Part shown: piece after piece, positions 27,249 to 36,995 of the stretch
Layout of the letters: each line of letters begins with the position of its first letter
How positions within the stretch are numbered: the first letter of the stretch is position 1
Assembly: GCF_020784725.1 (NCBI RefSeq)
Contig: NZ_JAJGTZ010000039.1
Coordinates: 1-64,000 of the forward strand
Reading direction: 5' to 3'
DNA: 64,000 bases
DNA from: Limosilactobacillus reuteri
GTDB lineage: Bacteria > Bacillota > Bacilli > Lactobacillales > Lactobacillaceae
Position numbers and translations under genes: made by a program
Notes under the pieces: model-generated
Seen by the model: the letters and a program-made list of their open reading frames with translations, nothing else
What the model was told of the DNA's origin: nothing
Databases searched by the model: none

Positions 27249-29780
27249 ATGGCAAAACTCGAACGCTTTTATAATACTTTCCAACCTGACCATTATGATG
27301 TTTTTATTGATATTGATCGTGCAGAAAAAATAATTAATGGAAAAACAACTATCACTGGGAACGCAACTGATCCCCAAATTGCAATTAACCAAAAAAATTT
27401 GCAGATCACTAGCGTTCAAGCAGACAGTGAAGAATTAGACTTTAATATTGATAATGAAGCCGAGGCAGTGCGGATTACCCTTCCTCAAACTGGTAAAGTA
27501 ACTTTTACTGTAACTTACAATACTAAGTTAACTGATTCAATGATGGGAATTTATCCATCATACTATGAGGTTGATGGGGAGAAAAAACAAATTATCGGAA
27601 CTCAATTTGAAACAACTTTTGCTCGGCAAGCTTTCCCCTGTGTCGATGAACCAGAGGCTAAAGCTACCTTCAGTCTAGCAATTAAATTTGATGAGCATCC
27701 TGGTGAAACTATTATCGCTAATATGCCAGAAGATCATGTTGAAAATGGTATCCACTACTTTGAACCAACTGTGCGAATGTCCACTTATCTTGTTGCCTTT
27801 GCCTTTGGGGAACTCCAAAGTAAAATTACTGAAACAAAGGGCGGCGTTAAAGTAGGTGTATTCGCAACGAAAGCGCACCAACCCAAGGAACTTGATTTTG
27901 CATTAGACATTGCCAAACGAGCCATCGACTTTTATGAGGATTTCTATCAAACTCCATATCCTCTCCCCCATTCATGGCAATTAGCTTTGCCTGATTTCTC
28001 TGCTGGTGCAATGGAAAACTGGGGATTAGTAACTTACCGGGAAGCGTACTTATTACTTGATCCAGACAATACTTCCCTTGAAATGAAACAATTAGTTGCA
28101 ACTGTTATCACACACGAACTAGCCCACCAGTGGTTTGGTGATCTTGTGACAATGAAGTGGTGGGATGACTTATGGCTCAATGAAAGCTTTGCCAATATGA
28201 TGGAATATGTTGCTGTGGATGCTCTCCAGCCTGACTGGCACATTTGGGAACTCTTCCAAACCTCAGAAGCTCCAATGGCATTACAACGAGATGCAACTGA
28301 TGGTGTTCAATCCGTTCATGTTGATGTTAACAATCCTGCTGAAATTGATGCCTTATTCGATGGTGCGATTGTTTATGCTAAAGGATCGCGAATGTTAGTA
28401 ATGGTCCGGGCGCTTTTAGGTGACAAAGCGTTACGAGAAGGTCTTAAAAATTACTTTGCTGCTCATAAATACAGTAATGCAACCGGAGCTGACTTATGGA
28501 AGGCCCTTGGCAACGCATCTGGACTCAACATTGGAAAGATCATGAATTCATGGCTTGAACAACCAGGTTATCCTGTTGTAACAGCAAAGATTAATGATGA
28601 TGGCGATTTAGTACTGTCACAAAAGCAGTTTTTCATTGGGAACGGTAAAAATGTTGATCGTCAATGGCAAATTCCACTTAATAGCAACTATGACGAAGCT
28701 CCACAAATTATGGCTGAGCAAAAACTCAATCTTGGAAATTATCAAACATTGCGCGATAAGAATAGTCAACCATTCCGTCTAAACCTCGGTAATAATTCCC
28801 ACTTCATCGTAAAATATGATGATACGTTGCTAAACGATATTTTAGATCACGCAGCTGAATTAGATCCGATTACCCAGCGCCAACTTCTTCAAGATCTACG
28901 GTTGCTTGCTCAAGGTCAACAAGTGTCGTATGCGTCATTAATTCCATTATTAAAGCAATTTAAAGATAGTCCTTCTGCAATTGTTAACGCCGAACTATAC
29001 CAAATTGCTAATAGTCTTAAAATGTTTGCTAAGCCTGATTCTCCTGCTGAACAAGAACTACGACAATTCTTTGATTTATTAAGTAAGGACCAGGTAAAGC
29101 GGCTTGGTTGGTTGCCAAAAGACGGTGAAAGCAATGATGATCAGTTAACTCGCCCTTATATTCTTAGTGCTTCACTATTTGCACGTAATAATGATTCGAT
29201 TACCCAGGCTCATCAAATTTTTACCGAAAATCAGGATAAATTAGAATCCCTTTCGGCAGATATTCGCGGGTTGGTTCTTAAAAATGAAGTCCAGAATTTC
29301 GGAAATACTGAATTATTCGATAAATTGATCAAGGCTTACCAACAAACAGCAGACGCAAGCTTTAAACAAGACTTGCGAATGGCAATACCAAATACCACCG
29401 ATCCAGCATTAATCGCAAAAGTCGTTAGTTACTTTGAAAATGCCGATGTTATCAAGCCACAAGATTTACGAGCATGGTATCGTGGGCTTCTTGCCAATAA
29501 AGCAGGTCAACAAGCTGCCTGGAATTGGCTTCGTGATGAATGGCAATGGTTAAATGACACAGTTGGTGGCGATATGGAATTTGCTACCTTTATCACTGTC
29601 ACTGCTGGCGTTTTTCATACTCCTGAACGATTGAGCGAATTTAAAGACTTCTTTGAACCTAAGCTTAATACACCAGGTTTAACCCGGGAAATTAAAATGG
29701 ACATTAGCGTAATTGAAAGCAAAGTCAACTTAATTAACAAAGAGCAAACAGCCGTCAATAATGCAATCGTCCAACAATAA
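27249..29780 (+). CDS. pepN: Aminopeptidase N (M1 family)
   Basis: Zinc aminopeptidase of 843 aa, the usual length for lactobacilli. The exopeptidase motif GAMENWG (about residue 256) and zinc site HELAHQWFGDLVTMKWW with the second Glu in LNESFANMMEY are intact. A C-terminal helical ERAP-like domain follows from about 520. It releases N-terminal residues from peptides in the cytosol. Single gene with promoter-proximal AAGAAGGG and a strong terminator. Confidence 0.96.
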   Translation: MAKLERFYNTFQPDHYDVFIDIDRAEKIINGKTTITGNATDPQIAINQKNLQITSVQADSEELDFNIDNEAEAVRITLPQTGKVTFTVTYNTKLTDSMMGIYPSYYEVDGEKKQIIGTQFETTFARQAFPCVDEPEAKATFSLAIKFDEHPGETIIANMPEDHVENGIHYFEPTVRMSTYLVAFAFGELQSKITETKGGVKVGVFATKAHQPKELDFALDIAKRAIDFYEDFYQTPYPLPHSWQLALPDFSAGAMENWGLVTYREAYLLLDPDNTSLEMKQLVATVITHELAHQWFGDLVTMKWWDDLWLNESFANMMEYVAVDALQPDWHIWELFQTSEAPMALQRDATDGVQSVHVDVNNPAEIDALFDGAIVYAKGSRMLVMVRALLGDKALREGLKNYFAAHKYSNATGADLWKALGNASGLNIGKIMNSWLEQPGYPVVTAKINDDGDLVLSQKQFFIGNGKNVDRQWQIPLNSNYDEAPQIMAEQKLNLGNYQTLRDKNSQPFRLNLGNNSHFIVKYDDTLLNDILDHAAELDPITQRQLLQDLRLLAQGQQVSYASLIPLLKQFKDSPSAIVNAELYQIANSLKMFAKPDSPAEQELRQFFDLLSKDQVKRLGWLPKDGESNDDQLTRPYILSASLFARNNDSITQAHQIFTENQDKLESLSADIRGLVLKNEVQNFGNTELFDKLIKAYQQTADASFKQDLRMAIPNTTDPALIAKVVSYFENADVIKPQDLRAWYRGLLANKAGQQAAWNWLRDEWQWLNDTVGGDMEFATFITVTAGVFHTPERLSEFKDFFEPKLNTPGLTREIKMDISVIESKVNLINKEQTAVNNAIVQQ

Positions 29781-29796
29781 TTAATCGTAAAGCACT

Positions 29797-29837
29797 AAAA
29801 AAACGCAACTAAGAATTTTTCCTCAGTTGCGTTTTTT
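29797..29837. terminator. Bidirectional terminator between pepN and the Rrf2 gene
   Basis: AAAAAACGCAACT / AGTTGCGTTTTTT, perfect, serving convergent genes. Confidence 0.85.
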
Positions 29838-29840
29838 ACT

Positions 29841-30293
29841 TTAAATTTGTTTCTTTAATAAATCTAACTTTGTACTTTGGCGTTGTAGAATATCGTCGAT
29901 TACATCTGCTAATGAAATTTTCTTCATCTCATTAAAAGCTGCTGCTTGAACCTGATCATAATACTTTTCTAATGATGCCTGAATGTTTCCACCAACAATA
30001 CACTTTAAATTAGTTTTTGGATCAACATGAAGCAAATCATGATCCATCTTTATTGCCTGGTAGATATCGAACAGGTTAATCTCTCGTGGCTTTTTGGCTA
30101 ATCGCGGTTTAGCAGCCCCCTTTCTAGTTACAATCAAACCAGCAGTCCTCAAATCTGACATTAATTGACGAATAACACTCGGATTCGACTCAATACTATC
30201 AGCAATCGCTTTACTAGATAAGTCACCATCCTGATAAATGTGTAAATAACTTAATAAGTGAACAGCATCACTTAGCTTATATGAATATTTCAT
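29841..30293 (-). CDS. Rrf2-family transcriptional regulator
   Basis: Regulator of 150 aa. Winged helix: DLSSKAIADSIESNPSVIRQ, LRTAGLIVTRKGAAKPRLAK. The effector part has one Cys in NLKCIVGGNI, fewer than the three of Fe-S cluster members such as IscR, so it is more like YwnA. Weak ribosome site. Target unknown. Confidence 0.83.
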   Translation of the reverse strand: MKYSYKLSDAVHLLSYLHIYQDGDLSSKAIADSIESNPSVIRQLMSDLRTAGLIVTRKGAAKPRLAKKPREINLFDIYQAIKMDHDLLHVDPKTNLKCIVGGNIQASLEKYYDQVQAAAFNEMKKISLADVIDDILQRQSTKLDLLKKQI

Positions 30294-30480
30294 ACTTTTA
30301 TTTTATCTTGTTGTTTTTTTATATTCAAGTATCCCATCAATAATTTACAAGCTTCACCTCCAATAATTATGTTTATTAAATAGATTAAAGTCTAAGAAAA
30401 TAAAGACATGGTAAAAATAAAAGCACATGTTTAGGCTTGATTAATAAATGTATTTAGCATATATTACTACTGTTGGGGTA

Positions 30481-30624
30481 GGAATCTCAGAGTTATTGTC
30501 TAACGGAACGGAATGTGAACGTTAGAAGGAGGCTAGTAACTAGCTGCTTTGTTATTCCGCATTCACCATGAACGGAAACGTCAATGTGTTCCCTAACAAA
30601 ATTTTTAAAAGGGAGTGGATTGAT
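30481..30624 (+). promoter_or_regulatory. Structured leader of the folT-like gene, possible riboswitch
   Basis: Stem TCTAACG (30499-30505) / CGTTAGA (30520-30526) with a 14-nt loop; second stem GCTAG (30532-30536) / CTAGC (30540-30544); the loop CGGAAT (30509-30514) is complementary to ATTCCG (30554-30559), a possible pseudoknot. Further down CCC and GGG (the latter part of the ribosome site GGGAG) could pair. It does not match the tetrahydrofolate riboswitch consensus I remember, so I leave the class open. Confidence 0.45.
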
Positions 30625-31182
30625 ATGTCTACGTTATCATTTGCTGGACCGCGTTTTACGACAAAGAATTTAACTTTAGCTGCTATGTTAGTCGCACTGC
30701 AGGTAATCTTAAATAAACTTTCAATTGGAGATCCAGCGGTTTTAAAGTTTAGTTTCGGTTTCATTGCCACCGCACTTATTGGCTATTGCCTTGGTCCATG
30801 GATTGGTGGTTGGTCAATGGTCGTATCGGATATCATAAGTAATACTATTTTGAACTCAGGAAGCCTGTTCTTTCCCGGCTTTACTCTCTCAGCATTTATC
30901 TCTGGTGTAATTGCAGGCATGTTTCTATACCAACAACGGATAAGCTGGCAACGAATTTTAATATATGAGTTTTTCCAAATTCTTCTTACTAATGTTATCG
31001 GAACAACCTTATGGCTTTACCTTATGAGCTTAAGTTCTAGTAGTAGCAGCCATACTTTCGTGGCGCTCCTCTTCATCCGTTTACCAAAAGAGCTAATTAC
31101 TTGGCCGATTGAAACTTTACTCGTGCTGATTATTCTGCGTCAAATATCACAACTAAATTTAATTCAAAAAAATCATGATTAG
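30625..31182 (+). CDS. folT: ECF transporter S component, FolT-like
   Basis: Substrate-binding membrane subunit of 185 aa with six predicted helices. The start AAMLVALQVILNKLSIGDP and the SFGFIATALIGYCLGPWIGG stretch fit the folate-specific S components. It would work with the shared EcfA/EcfT module encoded elsewhere. ATG 30625 follows GGGAG; the ATG at 30568 lies in the structured leader. Its end overlaps the GNAT gene by 8 nt. Confidence 0.78.
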   Translation: MSTLSFAGPRFTTKNLTLAAMLVALQVILNKLSIGDPAVLKFSFGFIATALIGYCLGPWIGGWSMVVSDIISNTILNSGSLFFPGFTLSAFISGVIAGMFLYQQRISWQRILIYEFFQILLTNVIGTTLWLYLMSLSSSSSSHTFVALLFIRLPKELITWPIETLLVLIILRQISQLNLIQKNHD

Positions 31183-31582
31183 AAAAATGAAATCAACTGA
31201 TATCAATAGAGTGATGGATATTTGGTTATCTACTAATCTAGAGGCTCACCCTTTTATTGACCCCAATTATTGGTATCAAAATTTATCAAATGTTCAAAAT
31301 GCGATTCAACAAGCAGAAGTTTATTGTTCAGTAGCTGCCAATAATCATCTTCAAGGATTTATTGGCCTGCAAGAAAATTATATTGCTGGTTTATTTATCG
31401 CAAAAGAGTATCAATCACAGCATCTTGGTACTAATCTACTAAATGTTGTTAAAGAAAAACATCAACAGCTCATTTTAGATGTATATTTAGAAAACCAGCG
31501 TGCTATTAAGTTTTACCAACAAAACGGTTTTCAGATTACTAACCATAATAATTTAGAAGCCAAGATGACCTGGTTAAAATAA
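31175..31582 (+). CDS. GNAT-family N-acetyltransferase
   Basis: Acetyltransferase of 135 aa: acetyl-CoA loop FIAKEYQSQHLGTNLLN and C-terminal ENQRAIKFYQQNGFQI. Translationally coupled to folT by an 8-nt overlap. Substrate unknown. Confidence 0.84.
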   Translation: MIRKMKSTDINRVMDIWLSTNLEAHPFIDPNYWYQNLSNVQNAIQQAEVYCSVAANNHLQGFIGLQENYIAGLFIAKEYQSQHLGTNLLNVVKEKHQQLILDVYLENQRAIKFYQQNGFQITNHNNLEAKMTWLK

Positions 31583-31598
31583 ATTATTTAAAAAAGTA

Positions 31599-31957
31599 TT
31601 GCATTTTAAATGAATTAGGTTAAAATACAATTAACAAAATAAAAAAGCGATGAGAAAGAAGAGTAACTAGTTGTATTCGTTCAGTGAACTGGTGGTAGTG
31701 AGAAACCAGTCGACCCTACACTAGTGAATAACACTTTCGCGAGTGCTGCCAACCCAAATAAGTTTACTTAAAGTAGGCTTGGCCGGATCCGGACCGTTAC
31801 CTCACCGGCAGAGCATGATGTGCTCTTGAGGAGGCCTAGTTTTATACTAGACAATTTGGGTGGTACCGCGGAAAAAAGCCTTTCGTCCCTTGATTATAAG
31901 GGGAACGAAGGGCTTTTTTAATTCATTCCTAAATATATTATTTGAGGAGTGTCTATT
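31599..31957 (+). promoter_or_regulatory. T-box leader of asnA-asnS (Asn)
   Basis: Promoter TTGCAT (31599-31604), 16 nt, TAAAAT (31621-31626). Specifier AAC (31730-31732) in GAATAACAC; T-box TGGGTGGTACCGCGG at 31857-31871; terminator at about 31875-31919 ending in a T run. Uncharged tRNA-Asn would induce both asparagine synthesis and charging. Confidence 0.9.
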
Positions 31958-32968
31958 ATGGACTTAACTATTCCAAAGGATTACGATCCACGTCTTTCAA
32001 TTAGAGAAACTGAAGCTGCTATTCGTTATATTCGTGAAACTTTCCAAGACGAATTTGGCAAGGAACTAAATCTTCAACGAATGTCTGCACCAATGTTTGT
32101 TGAAAAAAGTACTGGATTAAACGATAACTTAAATGGTGTTGAACAACCAGTATCATTTGAAATGAAAGATATGCCAAGCGAAACTGTTGAAGTCGTTCAT
32201 TCCCTTGCAAAGTGGAAACGACTTGCCCTTAAGCGGTACGGTTTTGGAATGCATGAAGGTCTCTATACCAACATGAACGCTATTCGGAAAGAAGAGGACC
32301 TCGACAACTTCCACTCAATTTATGTTGATCAGTGGGATTGGGAAAAAATTATTAGTAAGGATGAACGAACAGAAGAAACTTTAAAGGATACAGTTCGTGA
32401 TATTTTCAAAGTAATTAAGCACATGGAACATGAAGTTTGGTACAAATTCCCTCAAGCTGTTTACCATTTGCCAGATGAAATTCATTTTGTTACAACGCAA
32501 GAACTTGAAGACCGGTGGCCAGACCTTACTCCGCTCGAACGGGAAGATAAGATTGCTAAAGAACTTGGTGCTGTTTTTGTAATGAAGATCGGTGACAAGT
32601 TGCAACGCAGTGGTAAGCCTCACGACGGTCGAGCACCTGATTATGATGACTGGAGCTTAAACGGTGATATTATTTTCTGGTACGAACCTCTTCAACGCCG
32701 GATCGAAATCTCAAGTATGGGAATCCGGGTTAGTCCAGAAGCAATGAAATATCAACTTGAACAAGCCGATGCAACTGATCGTGAAAAATTACCATTCCAT
32801 AAAATGTTGCTCAATGGCGAATTACCATATACAATTGGTGGAGGAATTGGTCAATCCCGTCTCTGTATGCTTCTTCTTGGCAAAGCTCATATTGGAGAAG
32901 TACAGGCAAGTATTTGGCCAGAAGATATGATTAAGAAGTGTGAAGAGAACCACATTCAAATTCTATAA
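31958..32968 (+). CDS. asnA: Aspartate-ammonia ligase
   Basis: Ammonia-dependent asparagine synthetase of 336 aa, homologous to class II tRNA synthetase cores. [35 protein letters not shown] and [21 protein letters not shown] are typical AsnA motifs. Start ATG 31958 follows GAGGAGTG. With asnS under one Asn T-box. Confidence 0.95.
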   Translation: MDLTIPKDYDPRLSIRETEAAIRYIRETFQDEFGKELNLQRMSAPMFVEKSTGLNDNLNGVEQPVSFEMKDMPSETVEVVHSLAKWKRLALKRYGFGMHEGLYTNMNAIRKEEDLDNFHSIYVDQWDWEKIISKDERTEETLKDTVRDIFKVIKHMEHEVWYKFPQAVYHLPDEIHFVTTQELEDRWPDLTPLEREDKIAKELGAVFVMKIGDKLQRSGKPHDGRAPDYDDWSLNGDIIFWYEPLQRRIEISSMGIRVSPEAMKYQLEQADATDREKLPFHKMLLNGELPYTIGGGIGQSRLCMLLLGKAHIGEVQASIWPEDMIKKCEENHIQIL

Positions 32969-32987
32969 TTTAAGGGAGAGTATAAAA

Positions 32988-34286
32988 GTGGAAACTATTA
33001 CAATTAGTGAAGCACCAAAACATGTTGGGGAAACAGTTAAAATTGGTGTTTGGTTAACTGATAAGCGTTCAAGCGGTAAGATTGCTTTCTTGCAACTCCG
33101 TGACGGAACTGGATTTTTCCAAGGGATCATTCGTAAAAATGATGTTCCTGAAGAAAAATTCGACTCTGCTAAGCATGATTTACACCAAGAAACTAGTTTT
33201 TGGGTAACTGGTGAAATTGCTGAAGACAAGCGTTCGAAGTTTGGTTATGAAATTCATATCAAAGACTTTGACATTGTTGGCGAAAGTGAAGATTACCCTA
33301 TTGGTAACAAGGAACATGGAATTGACTTCTTACTTGATAACCGTCATTTATGGTTACGTTCTCGTAAGCCATGGGCATTAATGCGGATCCGAAGCCGTGT
33401 TAAGCTTGCGACAATGGAATTTTTTGAAAAGCATGGATTTACTCAATTTGATGCTCCAGAACTAACTGGAAGTGCTCCTGAAGGGACTACCGAATTATTT
33501 GAAACTGATTACTTCGATCGTTCTGCCTACCTTTCACAATCTGGTCAATTATATGCAGAAGCTGGAGCCATGGCATTAGGTCGAGTTTACACAATGGGTC
33601 CTACCTTCCGTGCTGAAAAATCAAAGACTCGTCGTCACTTAATGGAATTCTGGATGATCGAACCCGAAATGGCTTGGATGCACCAAGAAGAAAGTCTTAA
33701 GATTCAAGAACAATACATTGCTTACTTAGTTCAAGACTTAATTGATCATTGTGCTCGCGAACTTGAAATGGTTGGTCGGAGTGTTGAAAGCTTAAAGCCA
33801 TTCACTGAATTACCATATCCACGGATCACTTATAAGGAAGCCATTGAAATGCTTCAAAAAGGCGGTTTTGATGTAGAATACGGCGCTGACTTTGGTTCAC
33901 CAGAAGAAACCTACTTAGCCGACCAATTCCAAAAGCCAGTCTTTATCTTAAACTATCCTAAAGAAATCAAGGCTTTCTACATGCCTGAAGATCCTGAAGA
34001 TTCTCGCCAAGTTATCTGTGCGGACTTGCTTGCTCCAGAAGGCTATGGTGAAATCATTGGTGGTTCTGAACGTTCTTACGATTACGAATACATCACAAAT
34101 AAGCTTGAAGAAAATGGCTTAAGTAAAGAAGATTATGGTTGGTATGATGATTTACGGAAGTACGGTTCAATTCCTCACTCTGGATTTGGAATGGGACTTG
34201 AACGATTCTTAGCTTGGATTACTCTTCAAGACCACATTCGTGAAAACATTCCATTCCCACGGATGCTTAATCGTTTGAACCCTTAA
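32988..34286 (+). CDS. asnS: Asparaginyl-tRNA synthetase
   Basis: Class II synthetase of 432 aa. N-terminal OB-fold anticodon domain (about 1-110, [18 protein letters not shown]), then motif 2 [18 protein letters not shown] and motif 3 [15 protein letters not shown] start at 32988 after GGGAGAG, 19 nt behind asnA. Confidence 0.95.
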   Translation: METITISEAPKHVGETVKIGVWLTDKRSSGKIAFLQLRDGTGFFQGIIRKNDVPEEKFDSAKHDLHQETSFWVTGEIAEDKRSKFGYEIHIKDFDIVGESEDYPIGNKEHGIDFLLDNRHLWLRSRKPWALMRIRSRVKLATMEFFEKHGFTQFDAPELTGSAPEGTTELFETDYFDRSAYLSQSGQLYAEAGAMALGRVYTMGPTFRAEKSKTRRHLMEFWMIEPEMAWMHQEESLKIQEQYIAYLVQDLIDHCARELEMVGRSVESLKPFTELPYPRITYKEAIEMLQKGGFDVEYGADFGSPEETYLADQFQKPVFILNYPKEIKAFYMPEDPEDSRQVICADLLAPEGYGEIIGGSERSYDYEYITNKLEENGLSKEDYGWYDDLRKYGSIPHSGFGMGLERFLAWITLQDHIRENIPFPRMLNRLNP

Positions 34287-34287
34287 T

Positions 34288-34329
34288 AAAAAAGATGAGA
34301 CTAAAATTCTTGGTCTCATCTTTTTTTAT
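34288..34329 (+). terminator. Terminator of asnA-asnS
   Basis: AAAGATGAGAC / GTCTCATCTTTTTTT, perfect arms. Confidence 0.85.
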
Positions 34330-34438
34330 TTTGTAAATTTACGCACCATTTCCAACTTTAATTTCCCTATCTTATAATTGATAATGTTTAATGATATTCA
34401 GAAAAAAGGGTTAAAGATTGGCAATTATTTGCTGGTCT

Positions 34439-35137
34439 TTAACCCTTTATTCGTTCGTCTTTATTTTCAAAATGCAGTGTACCTTTTCCCCAGTAAAAGC
34501 CTTGTTGTAAAACAACTGGATTCCCCGCAAATTTTTTAGCTAATTGTCGATTTGAGATTCCTTCAATAACAAAAGTAAGTTGATGTTTTTTGGCAAAAGC
34601 TAACCAGGCGTCAACGAAGCTAATCAACGTTTTATCGTCTTCATCCTTAAAAAGTAATAGAGATAATTTGATTCGACTAATAGCCTTTAGCTGTCTTTTA
34701 ATGAATGCATAACTATTATTACCCGCACACACATCATCAATTGCCAATTCAAAGCCCATTTTTTTGAGACGTTGGATTTCTCTATCTAAATAATCAAGAC
34801 TATGAATCGTTTCGCGACGTTCTGTAATCTCAATTGCCACGTGATCATGATATGCTTCGCGAATCTCTTCTAAAAATTGCCAAATGCTTTCAAACTTCAT
34901 TTGACACGGTTCTAAATTAATATATATTTTGCGATTTTGTTGATCTTTTAAAGCATCCCTTAAAGATTTACGACTTGCCTTAATCCATGTATCGTTTCCC
35001 TCTTGCGTCGTGAGACTGTGCAAAAAATTATTTCCTGGAAACTCGCCATTATTATTTCGAATAAGCATTTCATAAGTGTCAATTTCAGCATTCATCGCTT
35101 GATCAACACTAAGGATTGGCTGAAAGATATTGTACAT
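34439..35137 (-). CDS. EAL-domain cyclic-di-GMP phosphodiesterase
   Basis: Soluble single-domain EAL protein of 232 aa. The catalytic residues are present: YEMLIR (EAL position), INLEP (Asn), IEITERRE (Glu), AIDDVCAG (Asp pair), IKLS (Lys), FVIEGIS (Glu) and QGFYWG (Gln). It should hydrolyse c-di-GMP to pGpG. It lies downstream of the GGDEF gene on the same strand (50-nt gap), so synthesis and breakdown are co-expressed, opposite to the exopolysaccharide genes. Confidence 0.88.
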   Translation of the reverse strand: MYNIFQPILSVDQAMNAEIDTYEMLIRNNNGEFPGNNFLHSLTTQEGNDTWIKASRKSLRDALKDQQNRKIYINLEPCQMKFESIWQFLEEIREAYHDHVAIEITERRETIHSLDYLDREIQRLKKMGFELAIDDVCAGNNSYAFIKRQLKAISRIKLSLLLFKDEDDKTLISFVDAWLAFAKKHQLTFVIEGISNRQLAKKFAGNPVVLQQGFYWGKGTLHFENKDERIKG

Positions 35138-35187
35138 TTTTATCCCTAACTTTTAATAATTATTTGTTTTACGTTCTGAACTAGGCT

Positions 35188-36309
35188 TTAGAGATGTTTA
35201 TGCCGATCTGTAACTATCCATCCCCGGCCATTATTCTTTACACTATATAACATTTTATCAGCTCGCTTCAAGGTCGTGTCAAGTAATTCATCATTCAAAC
35301 GATCAGTTAAACTGCATGAAAAGCTAATCGTTAATCTAATTCCTTCTTTAGTAACAATCGATTTATTATTAAAGAATTTTTCAATTGACTGTAGTAATTG
35401 ATAGACTTCTTCTAGGGAATGGTTAGAAACTACGATCGTAAATTCTTCGCCGCCAAATCGATATACATAACCATGCTTGGGAAATGCGGAATGAATTTGT
35501 TCGCGAAAAACTGTTGAGAAATAATTTAACACTTCATTACCAACAAAGTGACCATATGTATCATTTATCTTCTTAAAGTGATCAATATCTAATGCCCCGA
35601 TTACAATATTATGAATTTCACTATTATTAGCTAATCGATTAATTTCTTGACTAAGCGCTCGGTAGTTAAGTAACCCTGTCAAATCGTCACGTTCACTTTC
35701 TTTTTCAAGAAGTTTTATTTTTTGCTCATTTTTCTTCTCACTATAAAAACGTTGCTCTTCAAACATCGCAATAACGAATAATCCTAACGTGGCTGCAACA
35801 ACACTTACAGGTGAAAAGCTATGGTTAATCCCTAACGATACTAACTCAACTATTCCCAACGATGCAATGGCATAAAAATAACTAATTCTTTTAGAAATGC
35901 TGCGCCACCGCGTTAAAACCAAACAAATTGTCGTAAAAACAATCGATTCAACGATCCAATACCACCAATCTTTTAGCGGCAAAATCCCCATCAAGTATTC
36001 CACGACATTCACAAACAACGGGGTTAGAGCTAATAATGCCCACCATATTTTGTACACTTTATCGCGAAAAAGCATTGTAACAGAAACAACTTGCATGAAA
36101 ACAACTTGCCCGATATTAAATAAGGACAACTGAAACAAACAAAATTCCTGAATAAAGTAAGTAATTATAATAACGGCTCCTAGCCCCCAACTAGTTAACC
36201 GTGAGTTCTTATACGAAACCCAATACCGTTCAAAATAAATTTGACTGATAATCATACAAATAACGATGATTGGTAAATAGAGTATCGCGTAAAAAAGTTT
36301 AAGCGCCAA
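35188..36309 (-). CDS. Membrane GGDEF-domain diguanylate cyclase
   Basis: 373 aa: about six N-terminal membrane helices (1-195), a short coiled linker (QKIKLLEKESERDD), then a GGDEF domain with DLTGLLNYRAL, GALDIDHFKKINDTYGH and an intact RFGGEEF active site. No RxxD inhibitory site is seen just before it. It should make c-di-GMP at the membrane. TTG start after AAAAGGTGA, divergent to the polysaccharide genes across 188 nt. Confidence 0.9.
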   Translation of the reverse strand: MALKLFYAILYLPIIVICMIISQIYFERYWVSYKNSRLTSWGLGAVIIITYFIQEFCLFQLSLFNIGQVVFMQVVSVTMLFRDKVYKIWWALLALTPLFVNVVEYLMGILPLKDWWYWIVESIVFTTICLVLTRWRSISKRISYFYAIASLGIVELVSLGINHSFSPVSVVAATLGLFVIAMFEEQRFYSEKKNEQKIKLLEKESERDDLTGLLNYRALSQEINRLANNSEIHNIVIGALDIDHFKKINDTYGHFVGNEVLNYFSTVFREQIHSAFPKHGYVYRFGGEEFTIVVSNHSLEEVYQLLQSIEKFFNNKSIVTKEGIRLTISFSCSLTDRLNDELLDTTLKRADKMLYSVKNNGRGWIVTDRHKHL

Positions 36310-36497
36310 CTTATTTTCACCTTTTCAAACTTTATTTTTATTAATAGCTTTAAAATTGTACTTCTTATAGCTGAATTAATCTAGTAGCGCTTCTAATCTT
36401 TCATTTAATAATATTCTCCTAAAAGAACCGTATGATATAATTTTTTCTGCTAACGCGTTAAGAATATTAAGAAAGGACGACAGATCTTATCTTTATA

Positions 36498-36995
36498 ATG
36501 AAAAATAATTACCATGATATGTATTTTGAGCATCACCACTGGCTCTTAAAAATTCGACAAACACTAATTATGCTCCTTAGCTGGTGCATTTTACTTATCC
36601 CCATTATCATCACTATTTCAACTTACCTGGCTTACCGGACTAATGGTCATCAAGGGTACTTTTTTTGGTATTACGCTGAAGGATTTCGTGAACTTAATTT
36701 TTTAGTAATCATTTTGCTATTTGCTTTAGGAATGATTGGGATCTTCTGCATTACAATGGGATATATCCAAGCTCAAAGGACTCGTGGACTAACTACAAAA
36801 TGGCCCATGTTTGACATTAACAAAAGTCATTTACAACGCCAACGAGCTGAATCATTCATAACCAAGCAGTTTGGTGATCCTGAGATGCGAACAAATACGC
36901 GCAATTTTGTTGTTAAGCCTGAACAAAATCTAACTAAGAATCAATTACGCGATATTGTTAACAATCACATAGGAGATGATAAAGATGGTTTCTAA
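36498..36995 (+). CDS. PgaD-like small membrane protein
   Basis: 165 aa with two membrane helices (about 22-46 and 67-91) and a polar C-terminal part. This size and plan fit the accessory subunit that accompanies PgaC/IcaA glycosyltransferases. It overlaps the glycosyltransferase gene by 11 nt. A TATAAT lies at about 36436-36441. The family link rests on topology and position rather than a strong motif. Confidence 0.6.
   Translation: MKNNYHDMYFEHHHWLLKIRQTLIMLLSWCILLIPIIITISTYLAYRTNGHQGYFFWYYAEGFRELNFLVIILLFALGMIGIFCITMGYIQAQRTRGLTTKWPMFDINKSHLQRQRAESFITKQFGDPEMRTNTRNFVVKPEQNLTKNQLRDIVNNHIGDDKDGF

Noticed and set aside
30481-30567. Tetrahydrofolate or preQ1-II riboswitch
   Set aside because: The conserved sequences I remember for these classes are not present; left as unassigned leader.
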